A stretch of 46,491 nucleotides of DNA from Stenotrophomonas sp. HITSZ_GD (GTDB taxonomy: Bacteria > Pseudomonadota > Gammaproteobacteria > Xanthomonadales > Xanthomonadaceae): NCBI RefSeq assembly GCF_029543105.1, contig NZ_JARQXB010000022.1, positions 1-46,491 of the forward strand. Direction: 5' to 3'. The position numbers were made by a program, and so were the translations under genes. Each line of letters opens with the position of its first letter. Position 1 is the first letter of the stretch. Shown piece by piece: positions 19,476 to 28,571 of the stretch. The notes beneath the pieces were generated by a model. It had not been told where the DNA came from. It made no database searches and saw only the letters and a program-made list of their open reading frames with translations.

Positions 19476-22256
19476 TCAGCCCGTGGCCAGCGTCAACCGC
19501 TGCCCCAACCGGCCGCCCACTTCGGCCTCGCGCAGCCACTGCGCCAGGTCGCGCGGCGCCAGGGGCCGCGAGTAGAAGTAGCCCTGGATCTCGTCGCAAC
19601 CCTGCTGGCGCAGCAGCGCGTCCTCCTGCACGGTCTCCACGCCTTCGGCCACCACCTGCATGCCCAGCGCGTGGCCCAGGTGCACGATGGCCTGGGTCAC
19701 CTCGGCGGTGTTGGCGTCGGCCAGCATGCCCTGCACGAAGCTGCGGTCGATCTTCAATCGCTGCACCGGGAAGCGGTTGAGGTAGTGCAGGTTCGAGAAG
19801 CCGGTGCCGAAGTCGTCCACCGCCAGCAGCACGCCGTTCTGCTCGAACAGGTCGAAGCAGCGGCGCAGCGCCTCGCTGTCGCGGATCAGCGCCGACTCGG
19901 TCAGCTCCAGCTCCAGCCGTTGCGGCAACCAGCCGTTGGCGCGGCATATCTCCAGCACGCGTTCGGCAAAGCCGCGGTCGCGCAGCTGCACGGCCGAGAC
20001 GTTCACCGCGATGCGGCTGAACTGCAGGCCCATCTCGTCCCACAGCACCGCCTGGCGGCAGGCCTCGCCCAGCACCCAGTCGCCCAGGCGCACGATCTCG
20101 CCGCATTCCTCGGCGATGGGAATGAACTCGGCCGGGCTGCAGAAGCCGTGCCCCGGGCGGTGCCAGCGCAGCAGCGCCTCGATCGCCGGGGCGCTCTCGC
20201 CCGCCGTGGGCACCAGCGGCTGGTACACCAGCGAGAATTCCTCGCGGTCCAGCGCGCCGTGCAGCGCGTGTTCCAGCTCCAGGCGGCGCTGCGCACGCAG
20301 CAGCACGTCCTGGCTGTAGTAATGGAAGGTGTTGCGCCCGGATTCCTTGGCCGCGTACATCGCCGCATCGGAGGCGCGCAGCAGGTTATCGAAATCCTCC
20401 AGGTCCGGCGCCTGCAGGGCAATGCCGATGCTGGCGCTGACCTTGAGCGTGATGTGGTCCTTGCGCAGCGGCTCGGTCAGCGCGCCCAGCAGCTTGCGCG
20501 CCACGTGGCCGGCGTCCTCCGGCTCGGCCAGGTCGCGCAGCACCACCACGAACTCGTCGTCGCTGAAGCGGCCGAACAGGTCGCTGTTGCGCAGCTGCTG
20601 GTGCAGCCGCGTGGAGGCCAGCTTGAGCAGCGTGTCGCCGGTGGCATGGCCGAAGGAATCGTTGATGCTCTTGAAGCCGTCCAGGTCGATGAGCAGCATC
20701 GCCAGGGTCTGGCCGCGCTCGCGTGCCTCGGCCATGGCCTCCTCGGCGCGCTCGCGCAACAGGAAGCGGTTGGGCAGGCCGGTGAGCCGGTCGTAATGGG
20801 CCAGCAGCTCGATGCGCTCGTTGGCCTCGCGCTCGCGGCTGATGTCGCGGAACAGGACCACGAAGCGCGGCGGCAGGCCTTCGCGGCGGTCCAGCTCGAT
20901 CAGCACCTGCACCCAGACGCGCTGGCCGGAGTTGCGGTAGAAGCAAAGCTCCAGCTGCTCGGGCAGCCCGCCATCGGCGATGCGCAGCAGCGCGGCCTCG
21001 AAGGTGTCGCGCGAATCCTGGGTGTACAGCGAGAGCGCCTGCTCCAGGGTGATCGGCTCCTTGCGCAGGCCGTGGATGCGGTAGCACTCCTCGGTCCATT
21101 GCATGCGCCGGGTATCGACCTCGATCTCGCAGCCGCCGATGCGGCCCAGCGCCGAGACGCGGTTGAGCAGTTCGGTGCGCCAGCGGATCAGCGCGTCGGT
21201 CTGGCGCTGCTCGGTGACGTTCTGCACCTGGCCGACCAGCCGCTGCAGGATGCCGTCGCCGTCGAACACCGGCTGCGCCCACACGCGCAGGTGCTGCGGC
21301 GGTTGCCCGGCCACGCCCAGTTCCAATTCGAAATGCAGCGGCTCGCCGAACTTGCGCAGGCGGCGCCAGGCGGTGCGCAGGGTCGCGCGGGCCTCGGCGC
21401 CGAGCTGGCGCAGCACGCCGCGCGCGCGGCGCGGCGGCGGTTCGGGCAACGCCAGCTGCCCGGCGAAATCCTCCGACAGCCACAGCCGGTCGCGCCGGCA
21501 ATCCCAGCTCCAGCTGCCCATGCTGGCGATGCGCTGCGCCTCTTCCAGCTGCGCCTGTTGCTCGCGCAGCTGCTGTTCGAGCAACTTGTGCTCGTGGATG
21601 TCGGTATGCGTGCCGAGCATGCGCAACGGCCGGCCGTCGGCCGAGCGCGAGACCACGCGGCCGCGGTCGAGAATCCAGCGCCATTCGCCATCGCGCTGGC
21701 GCAGGCGGAACTCGGCGGTGTAGCTCTCCGTCTCGCCGGCCAGGTGCGCGTGCACGGCGGCACTGACACGCGGGTGGTCTTCCGGGTGCATCAGCTCCGA
21801 CAGCGCGGCCAGGTTGGCCGGCAGGGTCTGCTCGTCGTAGCCGAGCATGCGTTTCCAGCGCTCGGAGCGGTACACGATGTCGGCGGCGATGTCCCAGTCC
21901 CACAGCCCGTGCTCGGCGCTGTCCAGGCCGATCTCCCAGCGGCTGGCCACCGCGCCGGCCGGTTCGGGAATGCTCAGGGTGAAGGCGATCAGCTCGCCGT
22001 GTTCGTCGCGCACGCCGCGCAGCCAGCCATCCCACTGGCCGCTGCCGCTGGGCAGCACGCAGGCAACCATGCCGCCTTCGCGGCGCAGGCGCTCGCGGTT
22101 GTCGGCCAGTTGCTCCACGTACAAGGCCAGCGTCGCCGGCAAGCCGAGCGATTGCGCGGCCGCATTCGCCGCCAGCGGACGCCCATGCGGATCGAGCACC
22201 ACCACCGCGGAGGTGAGTGGATGCTGCAGCAAGCTTGCGATGACGCCTGGATCCAC
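19476..22256 (-). CDS. Multi-PAS GGDEF/EAL protein, probable c-di-GMP phosphodiesterase
   Basis: 926-residue soluble signalling protein. The N-terminal about 480 residues contain three or four PAS-type sensor domains (clear PAS_3-type at about 105-225 ending GTHTDIHEHK; others ending VQNVTEQRQ and LFRDISRERE). Then come GGDEF (485-645) and EAL (655-905). The GGDEF signature reads SDDEF (565-569), so cyclase activity is doubtful. The EAL side keeps EAL (693-695), ELTES, DDFGTG (Asp814-Asp815), Lys835 in KIDRSF, Glu871 in VAEGVET and QGYFYSRPL, so it should hydrolyse c-di-GMP. The start is a GTG with GGAG nine bases upstream. It is divergent from the histidine kinase gene across 143 bases and ends in a strong terminator, so it is transcribed alone. 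Confidence 0.92.
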   Translation of the reverse strand: MDPGVIASLLQHPLTSAVVVLDPHGRPLAANAAAQSLGLPATLALYVEQLADNRERLRREGGMVACVLPSGSGQWDGWLRGVRDEHGELIAFTLSIPEPAGAVASRWEIGLDSAEHGLWDWDIAADIVYRSERWKRMLGYDEQTLPANLAALSELMHPEDHPRVSAAVHAHLAGETESYTAEFRLRQRDGEWRWILDRGRVVSRSADGRPLRMLGTHTDIHEHKLLEQQLREQQAQLEEAQRIASMGSWSWDCRRDRLWLSEDFAGQLALPEPPPRRARGVLRQLGAEARATLRTAWRRLRKFGEPLHFELELGVAGQPPQHLRVWAQPVFDGDGILQRLVGQVQNVTEQRQTDALIRWRTELLNRVSALGRIGGCEIEVDTRRMQWTEECYRIHGLRKEPITLEQALSLYTQDSRDTFEAALLRIADGGLPEQLELCFYRNSGQRVWVQVLIELDRREGLPPRFVVLFRDISREREANERIELLAHYDRLTGLPNRFLLRERAEEAMAEARERGQTLAMLLIDLDGFKSINDSFGHATGDTLLKLASTRLHQQLRNSDLFGRFSDDEFVVVLRDLAEPEDAGHVARKLLGALTEPLRKDHITLKVSASIGIALQAPDLEDFDNLLRASDAAMYAAKESGRNTFHYYSQDVLLRAQRRLELEHALHGALDREEFSLVYQPLVPTAGESAPAIEALLRWHRPGHGFCSPAEFIPIAEECGEIVRLGDWVLGEACRQAVLWDEMGLQFSRIAVNVSAVQLRDRGFAERVLEICRANGWLPQRLELELTESALIRDSEALRRCFDLFEQNGVLLAVDDFGTGFSNLHYLNRFPVQRLKIDRSFVQGMLADANTAEVTQAIVHLGHALGMQVVAEGVETVQEDALLRQQGCDEIQGYFYSRPLAPRDLAQWLREAEVGGRLGQRLTLATG

Positions 22257-22399
22257 GCTGGGAAGCTCCGCTTCTCTGGCCCCCGGGGGACGGGGGGGAC
22301 GTGATGGTTAACGGCCGTCCCGGGAAATAGTTGAGGCGGGCGCCCGCCGGCCGCGGGCCAGCCGCCCGCAAACCGTGACGGACGCACTAAGATGGGGCG

Positions 22400-24526
22400 A
22401 TGCCCGCTGGCGCCCTCGCCCCCATGCCCGACGATCGCAGCCAACCCGCACCGCCCCCGTCGCTATCCGGCCAACGGCTGGCGCGGCGCCTGCGCACCGG
22501 CATCTGGGCGCTGACCGGCGCCTACCTCGCCCTCGGCCTGACCTGGCTGCTGGCCGGCGACACCCTGATCCGCCTGGCGCGCCCCGATGCGGCGCAGTTC
22601 CACCGCCTGCTCGGCCTGGACGGCGCGGTGCTGGTGGTCGTCTCGGCCCTGCTGCTGCACTACGGCCTGCGCCGGCTGGCCAACGCGCTGTGCAGCGAGC
22701 ACGACACCCTCACCCACGCCATCGCCGCGCTGCACGAGAAATTCCATGCTCTGCCCGTGCCGGTGTGGGCGTATGACCTGCAGACCCTGCGCATCCTCGA
22801 CGCCAACCCCGCCGCGCTGAGCTTCTTCGGCCACACCCGCGAGCAATTCCTCGCCCTGCGCCTGGACGCGGTATGGCCGGCCAGCGAGCAGGCCCGCTTC
22901 CACGAGGTGATCGAACACCTGCGCGCGCTGCCCGAGGAGAACTGCGTGCTCACCGAGCCGCTGGTGACCCGCGAGGGCCTGCGCGACGTCGAAGTGCGCA
23001 GCAGCCCGCTGGCCGTGCCCGGCGGCCAGGCGCGGCTGGTGGTGGCGATCGACCGCAGCGCCGAACGCCGCGCCGAGCGCCAGCGCGCCGAGCTGCTGCA
23101 ACTGCTGGAAGAAGCGCAGAGCGTGGCCCGGCTGGGCTCGTGGGAGCTGGACCCGACCACCGGCATGGGCCGCTTCTCGCCGGAGGTCTACCGCATCCTC
23201 GCCCGTCCGCGGCCCGAGGCCCAGCGCTGGCACCGCTTCGAGGAACTGCTGATCGGCGTGGACCTGGTCACCCAGGTGCGCATCGACCGCCTGATCGATG
23301 ACATGTGCGGCACCGGCACGGTGCAGATCGACGTGCTGCTGCCGCTGATCGCCGGCGATGGCCAGGCGCGCATGGCGCACCTGCGCGCCGAGAGCGGCAC
23401 CGCGCCGGATGGCCGCCGCCGGGTGCACGGCACCTTGCAGGACGTGACCGAGCGCGAACAATCCCGCCGCCTGCTGCGCGAGCGTGAGGAGCAATTCCGC
23501 GAGCTGGTGCGGGTGCTGCCCGATGGCGTGATGATCCTCTCCGAGGAGCGCGTGATGTACGCCAACCCCGCCTGCGCGGGGCAGTTCGGCTATGCCGGCG
23601 AATCGCTGCTGGGCGAACCGCTCTCGGCCTTGGTGGCTGACGCCGACCTGCCGCTGGTGCGCGACCAGCTCGCCGCCGACATCCCGTGCGCCGAATTCTC
23701 GCCGGCCCGGCGCATGCGCCGGCGCGACCAGAGCCAGTTCCAGGCCGGGTTGTCGATCGGCGCGGTGCGCTACGGCGGCCGCGACTGCCAGCTGATGGTG
23801 GTACGCGACCTCAGCGACCCCGAGCGCATGCGCGACGCCCTGGCCGCCAGCAACCACGAGCTGCAGGCGATGGCCAAGCGCCTGTTCTCGCTGCAGGAGG
23901 ACGAGCGCCGCGCCATCTCGCGCGACCTGCACGACGACATCGGCCAGGCCATCACCGCGATGAAGCTCTCGGCCCACGCGGCGATGGAAGAGGACGAGGC
24001 GGAGGCGAGGCGCGACAACCTGCAGGAGATCGTCGACCTGGCCGACACCACCGTGACCAAGCTGCGCAACCTCTCCATGCTGCTGCGCCCCCCACAACTG
24101 GATGCCCTCGGCCTGGAGGCCGCGCTGCGCTGGCAGGCCTCCACGCTGTTCCGCGGCAAGCCGCAGCGGCTGGAGATGGACATCCACGCGCTGCGCCAGC
24201 GCCCGAGCAACGAGATCGAGCAGGCGTGCTTCCGCATCGCCCAGGAAAGCCTGACCAACGTGCTGCGCCACGCCAGCGCCGGCGAGGTCAACCTGCTGCT
24301 GCGTGACCACGAACGCGGCGGGTTGTACCTGGAGGTCCACGACGACGGCGACGGCTTCGAGCCCGAAGCCCCGCGCGGCCTGGGGCTGGTGGTGATGCGC
24401 GAACGCGCCCAGACCGCCGGCGGCACGCTGACGATAGAATCGGCACCAGGCGCGGGCACCCGCGTGCGCCTGCACCTGCCCTACCAGGCCGCCGGCGAAC
24501 CGGCCGCCCGCGACAACGGACGTTGA
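22400..24526 (+). CDS. PAS-containing HisKA_3 sensor histidine kinase
   Basis: 708-residue kinase. Two membrane segments (about 33-53 and 72-92) with a short periplasmic loop are followed by three PAS-type domains (about 110-230, 230-355 and 365-480). The NarX-type DHp has the phospho-accepting His511 in ISRDLHDDIGQAITAMKL, then the HATPase with FRIAQESLTNVLRHA, GDGFEP and GLGLVVMRERAQ. Kinases of this class usually pair with NarL-type regulators, but the next gene, starting five bases after its stop, is a GGDEF-EAL-REC protein with no DNA-binding domain. That layout matches my recollection of RavS-RavR in Xanthomonas campestris, which also lies near flagellar genes; the match needs an alignment. 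An ATG at 22424 is an alternative start. Confidence 0.9.
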   Translation: MPAGALAPMPDDRSQPAPPPSLSGQRLARRLRTGIWALTGAYLALGLTWLLAGDTLIRLARPDAAQFHRLLGLDGAVLVVVSALLLHYGLRRLANALCSEHDTLTHAIAALHEKFHALPVPVWAYDLQTLRILDANPAALSFFGHTREQFLALRLDAVWPASEQARFHEVIEHLRALPEENCVLTEPLVTREGLRDVEVRSSPLAVPGGQARLVVAIDRSAERRAERQRAELLQLLEEAQSVARLGSWELDPTTGMGRFSPEVYRILARPRPEAQRWHRFEELLIGVDLVTQVRIDRLIDDMCGTGTVQIDVLLPLIAGDGQARMAHLRAESGTAPDGRRRVHGTLQDVTEREQSRRLLREREEQFRELVRVLPDGVMILSEERVMYANPACAGQFGYAGESLLGEPLSALVADADLPLVRDQLAADIPCAEFSPARRMRRRDQSQFQAGLSIGAVRYGGRDCQLMVVRDLSDPERMRDALAASNHELQAMAKRLFSLQEDERRAISRDLHDDIGQAITAMKLSAHAAMEEDEAEARRDNLQEIVDLADTTVTKLRNLSMLLRPPQLDALGLEAALRWQASTLFRGKPQRLEMDIHALRQRPSNEIEQACFRIAQESLTNVLRHASAGEVNLLLRDHERGGLYLEVHDDGDGFEPEAPRGLGLVVMRERAQTAGGTLTIESAPGAGTRVRLHLPYQAAGEPAARDNGR

Positions 24527-24531
24527 ACCCG

Positions 24532-26298
24532 ATGTGGAATCCCGCACTGCCGCCCGGACTGGATGCCAACAAACCGCAACGCCTGGGCGCGGGCAATCCC
24601 GAACTGCTGAGGCTGGTGGACGCCGCCGCTTCCGGCGGCACGCCGCTGATGCTGCTGCACGTGGACATCGACCACTTCGCCTCGATCAACGAGAACATGA
24701 GCGCGGAGGTCGGCGACCAGGCCCTGGCCCTGCTCGCCCAGCGCCTGCAGGCGCACCTGGGCACGCGCGGCCGGCTGTGGCGCCACGGCAGCGACGAGAT
24801 GGTGATCGTGGCCCCGCGCAACGACGCCAACCTGTTGCCGGAGGATTTCGCCGAGGACATCCGCCAGCAGATCGAGCTGCCGCTCTCGGTGCTGCCGTAT
24901 ACGTTGTTCATGACCGGCACGGTCGGCATCAGCCTGTGCCCGGAACACGGCACGCAGCTGTCGACCCTGCTGGACCATGCCGAGGAAGCCAACTACCAGG
25001 CCGGCCGCGAAGGCGGCAACACCGTGCGCCTGTACGCGCGCAACTCGCCGGCCAGCGCGCACAGCGAGAGCATCATCGCCCGGCAGATCGTCGATGCGAT
25101 TCCCCACGGCGAGCTGCGCCTGCGCTACCAGCCGCTGGTGAGCGCGCGCGACGGCCGCATCGTCGGCATGGAGGCGTTGCTGCGCTGGCAATCGCCCACG
25201 CTGGGCATGCTGGTGCCGGAGCGCTTCATGCGCACCGCCGAGCGCCTGGGCGTGATCGTGCAGATCGGCGAATGGGTGCTGCAGAACGCGATCAAGCAGG
25301 CGCGCCAGTGGCGCGACCAGGGCTTTGACGACTTCAACATTGCCGTCAACGTTTCCACCCTGCAGCTGCTGCGCCCCAGCTTCTTCAACGAAGTGCTGGC
25401 CAACCTGCAATCCAGCGGCGTGCCGGCCAGCGCGCTCACCCTGGAGATCAACGAAAGCGCGTTGACCAACAACGTCAACTTCGTCCACGAGACGATGGCC
25501 AACCTGCGCAACGAAGGCATCAGCCTGAGCCTGGACAACTTCGGCACCGGCGATTCCAGCCTGAGCGCGCTGGTGCGCTACCCGGTGGACCGGCTGAAGA
25601 TCGACCGCAGCTTCATCAAGAGCGCCCCGGCCGGCAGCCGCGAGGCGGCCATCGCCCGCGCCATCATCGCCATGGGCCACCAGCTGGGCATGACGGTGAT
25701 CGCCAACGGCGTCGAATCGCAGGCCCAGCTCGGCTTCCTTCGCCGCAACGACTGCGACATCTTCCAGGGCTACATGTTCGGCGAACCGATGTCGGCCGAA
25801 TCGGCCGGCATGGCACTGCGCCGCCGCTACCTGCGCCCGGAATCCTTCGCCGAGACCCGCCCGGACCGCACGCTGTTGCTGCTGGACGACGAGGAGAACG
25901 TGCTGCGCTCGCTGGTGCGCCTGTTCCGCCGCGACGGCTACCGCATCCTCGCCGCCGGCAACGTGCGCGACGCCTTCGACCTGCTCGCCACCAACGACGT
26001 GCAGGTGATCCTTTCCGACCAGCGGATGTCGGACATGAGCGGCACCGAGTTCCTGGGCCGGGTGAAGATGCTCTACCCGGACACCGTGCGCCTGGTGCTG
26101 TCCGGCTATACGGACCTGGCGACCGTGACCGAGGCGATCAACCGCGGCGCGATCTACCGCTTCCTCACCAAGCCTTGGAATGACGACGAACTGCGCGAAC
26201 ACATCCGCCAGGCCTTCCGCACGCACGACGAACTGCGCAAGGGGCGCGACGGCGTCGGCGCCATGGGGCGCGATGGCGTGTTCGGGGATGAAGGCTGA
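24532..26298 (+). CDS. Degenerate GGDEF-EAL protein with C-terminal receiver domain
   Basis: 588-residue response regulator with an unusual order: GGDEF-like (about 35-160), EAL-like (about 180-410), then receiver (about 440-560). The GGDEF signature is GSDEM (86-90). In the EAL domain, EAL (214-216), ELTES-like EINES and Lys356 are kept, but the DDFGTG motif reads DNFGTG (Asp335-Asn336) and the AEGVE glutamate is replaced (Asn392 in IANGVES). These positions hold metal and water in active enzymes, so hydrolysis is probably lost. The receiver has Asp496 in ILSDQRM, the acidic pair LLLDDEE and Lys547 in FLTKPWN, so phosphorylation looks possible. It follows the kinase gene by five bases (a TTG at 24523 would overlap its stop). 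Likely a phosphorylation-controlled c-di-GMP sensor or partner protein, resembling RavR. Confidence 0.9.
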   Translation: MWNPALPPGLDANKPQRLGAGNPELLRLVDAAASGGTPLMLLHVDIDHFASINENMSAEVGDQALALLAQRLQAHLGTRGRLWRHGSDEMVIVAPRNDANLLPEDFAEDIRQQIELPLSVLPYTLFMTGTVGISLCPEHGTQLSTLLDHAEEANYQAGREGGNTVRLYARNSPASAHSESIIARQIVDAIPHGELRLRYQPLVSARDGRIVGMEALLRWQSPTLGMLVPERFMRTAERLGVIVQIGEWVLQNAIKQARQWRDQGFDDFNIAVNVSTLQLLRPSFFNEVLANLQSSGVPASALTLEINESALTNNVNFVHETMANLRNEGISLSLDNFGTGDSSLSALVRYPVDRLKIDRSFIKSAPAGSREAAIARAIIAMGHQLGMTVIANGVESQAQLGFLRRNDCDIFQGYMFGEPMSAESAGMALRRRYLRPESFAETRPDRTLLLLDDEENVLRSLVRLFRRDGYRILAAGNVRDAFDLLATNDVQVILSDQRMSDMSGTEFLGRVKMLYPDTVRLVLSGYTDLATVTEAINRGAIYRFLTKPWNDDELREHIRQAFRTHDELRKGRDGVGAMGRDGVFGDEG

Positions 26299-26553
26299 GG
26301 CATTGCGTCAGCGACGCGTGCGCCCGACGGGCAGACACGGCCGCAGCTGAGGCCGCCCCAATCCTCGAATTCCTGGCATCCGCCGAGGCGATGTATCGGG
26401 TGACCGGGGGCAGGCCCTTTCCGGGACCGTAGGCGACATGGATGTCGCCTACGAGCCTCCATGGAGGGATTCACGGCGTGTCCCGGAAAGGGCCTGCCCC
26501 CGGTCGCCGTGCAGCCAAGCGAACGCCCTGCGCGAAATACCCAAAGCGCCGAA
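26299..26553. other. Intergenic region between convergent signalling genes
   Basis: 255 bases between the convergent GGDEF-EAL-REC and histidine kinase genes. It is dominated by the palindromic element at 26402-26505. The rest shows no gene, no T-run terminator and no recognisable site. Confidence 0.6.
26402..26505. repeat. Palindromic element with 25-bp perfect arms
   Basis: Outer arms 26402-26426 and 26481-26505 are perfect inverted copies. Inside are GTAGGCGACAT-GG-ATGTCGCCTAC (26429-26452), the 12-base palindrome CCTCCATGGAGG (26456-26467) and ATTCACGGCGTGTCCC. The same inner pieces appear in reverse at 46453-46491, and the GTAGGCGAC core resembles the centre of the element at 16544-16691. 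The GTAG head recalls the SMAG/REP families of Stenotrophomonas. Confidence 0.85.
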
Positions 26554-27789
26554 TCAGGACTTAGGCTGCCGCACCGGCAAAGTGATCCGGAAAGCCGCCC
26601 CCTGCCCGGGCGCGCTCTCCACATCGATCCGCCCATGGTGCTTGTTGATGATGCCGTAGGAGATCGACAACCCTAGCCCCGTGCCACTGCCCACCGGCTT
26701 GGTGGTGAAGAACGGATCGAAGATCCGCTGCTGGATGTCGGCGGGAATCCCCGGCCCGGTATCGCGGAACTCGATCCACACCTGGTCGCCTTCCAACCCC
26801 GTGCTGACCGTGATCGTCCCGCGCTCGGTGATCGCCTGCCCCGCGTTGAGCAGCAGGTTCATGTACACCTGGTTGAGCTCGGAAGGCAGCGCCTCCACCA
26901 GCGGCAGCTCCGCGTACTGGCGTTCCAGCGTCACCTTGTACTTGAGCTCGTTCCAGATGATGTTGATCGTCGATTCCAGGCCCGCGTGCAGGTCCACCAG
27001 CTTCCACGACTCGGACCGGTCCGAATAGGAGAAGTCTTTCAGGTCGCGCACGATCCGCGTCACCCGCTCGATGCCCTCGCGCGACTCGGCCATCAACTGC
27101 GGCAGGTCGCCCGCGATGAAATCGATGTCCGCCCGGCGCCGGATGTCGTCGATCTCCGGGATCAGCGCCTTCGGGTCCGGCGCCCGCAGCGCCCGCTCGT
27201 AGGCCTCGATCAGCGTGAACAGGCTGCGCAGGTATTCCTGCAGGCTGCCCAGGTTGGAATGCACGTAGCCGATCGGATTGTTGATCTCGTGCGCCACGCC
27301 CGCCGCCAGCTGGCCGATGGAGGCCATCTTTTCCGATTGCAGCAGCTTGTCCTGCGCCCCGTTCAAGCGCATGTACGCCTGGCGCAGCTCGGCATGGCGC
27401 TGCTCCAGCTCGCGCTCGTAGTCTTCTTGCCCCTCGATGTTGTGGAACAGCGCCAGGAAGAACTCCTGGCCGATGGCCCCGTAGTGGTACAGGTGCGCGA
27501 TCACGATGCGCTCGCCGATCGGCAGGCTGCCCGACCAGCTGCCGCTGGTGCGCGCCTGGTTGAGGGCGCCGCCCGGCAGCACCTGCGCGATGCGCTCGGC
27601 GAAGGTGCTGCCGTCCTGCGGATCGCGGCACAGGCTGGCGCGCGAGATCGCGTTGGCGAAGATCAGCTTGCCATCGCCGCGGAACAACAGCAGACCTTCC
27701 TGCATGCGTTCGCTGAAGGCGCGCAGGATGTCCTGCGACGGCAGCAAGGCGGGTTCGAAATACATGCGGTCGGGCACGGCGCTTCGCAT
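26554..27789 (-). CDS. Soluble histidine kinase with PAS-like input
   Basis: 411-residue kinase without a membrane segment. The N-terminal PAS-like domain (about 20-130) is followed by a coiled coil (YERELEQRHAELRQAYMRL) and a HisKA domain with His167 in AAGVAHEINNPIGYV. The catalytic domain shows an N box ELNQVYMNLLLNAGQAI, DTGPGIP, FFTTKPVGSGTGLGLSIS and a Gly-rich end. No response regulator is adjacent on its strand. It converges with the GGDEF-EAL-REC gene and precedes nothing but the window's flagellar genes, with flgN ending 110 bases upstream. It could phosphorylate the same receiver as the HisKA_3 kinase or an unlinked regulator. An ATG at 27765 is a possible alternative start. Confidence 0.9.
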   Translation of the reverse strand: MRSAVPDRMYFEPALLPSQDILRAFSERMQEGLLLFRGDGKLIFANAISRASLCRDPQDGSTFAERIAQVLPGGALNQARTSGSWSGSLPIGERIVIAHLYHYGAIGQEFFLALFHNIEGQEDYERELEQRHAELRQAYMRLNGAQDKLLQSEKMASIGQLAAGVAHEINNPIGYVHSNLGSLQEYLRSLFTLIEAYERALRAPDPKALIPEIDDIRRRADIDFIAGDLPQLMAESREGIERVTRIVRDLKDFSYSDRSESWKLVDLHAGLESTINIIWNELKYKVTLERQYAELPLVEALPSELNQVYMNLLLNAGQAITERGTITVSTGLEGDQVWIEFRDTGPGIPADIQQRIFDPFFTTKPVGSGTGLGLSISYGIINKHHGRIDVESAPGQGAAFRITLPVRQPKS

Positions 27790-27899
27790 CTGCTACGGCA
27801 GCCCAATATACGACGAAGGCCCACGGGCCGGGGGCCAGGGCCCCTGGCGGCGGGCCAGGCGATGGATCGGCGCGCCGCGGCGCGCGCGTGCGGCGGCCT

Positions 27900-28235
27900 T
27901 CAGGCCACCGCGATGGCGCGGCTGGCGGTGAGCGTGTCGCTCTGCCCGCGCGCGTCGTAGGCCGGCGCGCTCTCGGTCCGGCCGAGGTGGCGCAACGCCC
28001 AGTTGACCTCGCGGCGGCGGCGCGCCAACAACGCCCCGTTGGCGCGGTTGGCCTCGGCCAGCTCGCGCAGGCGCGCCTCGGCGCCCTCGGGCACCTCGCG
28101 CTCGAGCACGCGCAGCGCCTCGATCTTGTCCTGGGTGGCGCGGATCAACCCCTCGGCATCGTGGTCGATCAGGGCCTGGCGCTCACCCGCCAGGGCGTCG
28201 CCCAGGCGCTGCAGTGCATCGCTCATCGGGCTCAT
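27900..28235 (-). CDS. flgN: Flagellar export chaperone FlgN
   Basis: Helical chaperone for the hook-filament junction proteins FlgK and FlgL. The 111-residue product is almost entirely helical, with the FlgN/FlgM-operon pattern LQRLGDALAGERQALIDHD then LIRATQDKIEALRVLE and a basic C-terminal helix RRREVNWALRHLG. The ATG at 28235 overlaps the flgM stop (ATGA), so the two are translationally coupled; an ATG at 28226 is also present. Its clients FlgK and FlgL are encoded 10 kb away in the same window. The 110 bases after its stop hold several GC-rich hairpins (for example 27834-27848) that could end transcription. Confidence 0.85.
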   Translation of the reverse strand: MSPMSDALQRLGDALAGERQALIDHDAEGLIRATQDKIEALRVLEREVPEGAEARLRELAEANRANGALLARRRREVNWALRHLGRTESAPAYDARGQSDTLTASRAIAVA

Positions 28236-28543
28236 CCGCCGAGCTGCTGGTCCAGGTCGATCATGCGGCTGGCGATCGCGTCCGGGTTGATCTGGTAGGT
28301 GCCGCTCTGCAGCGCATCGCGCACCGCCTGCACCCGGCCCTGGTCGATCGCCGGGGCGGCCGACAGTTCCTTCTGCAGGCTCTGCAGGCCGGTGGCCTCG
28401 CCGGTCAGGCGCAGGCTGTCGCTGGCTTCGGTCGCGGCGACCGGGCCGGAGCGATCGCCGCCGGCCTGGGAAATCTTGCCGGCCACGGTGGCTGTCCGCA
28501 GGGTCGCGGCGGCGGGCAGGCTACCTTCGATCTTCTGGGTCAT
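28232..28543 (-). CDS. flgM: Anti-sigma-28 factor FlgM
   Basis: Binds FliA (sigma-28) until it is secreted through the finished hook. The 103 residues are disordered and Ala/Thr-rich at the N-terminus, with a C-terminal sigma-binding part (DQGRVQAVRDALQSGTYQINPDAIASRMI) that contains the family's VxxIRxAIxxGxYxVNxxxIA pattern. It overlaps flgN by four bases. A near-perfect sigma-28 promoter lies at 28572-28598, so FlgM controls its own production once FliA is free, while flgA upstream has a sigma-54-type promoter; readthrough from flgA is also possible. Confidence 0.93.
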   Translation of the reverse strand: MTQKIEGSLPAAATLRTATVAGKISQAGGDRSGPVAATEASDSLRLTGEATGLQSLQKELSAAPAIDQGRVQAVRDALQSGTYQINPDAIASRMIDLDQQLGG

Positions 28544-28571
28544 GGTGGTATTCCTCTACGGTTCGCAGGGG

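Noticed and set aside
19389-22304. A 971-codon plus-strand frame opposite the PAS-GGDEF-EAL gene
   Set aside because: Shadow of a clearly coding minus-strand gene; low-complexity Leu/Ala/Gln/Arg composition and no domain.
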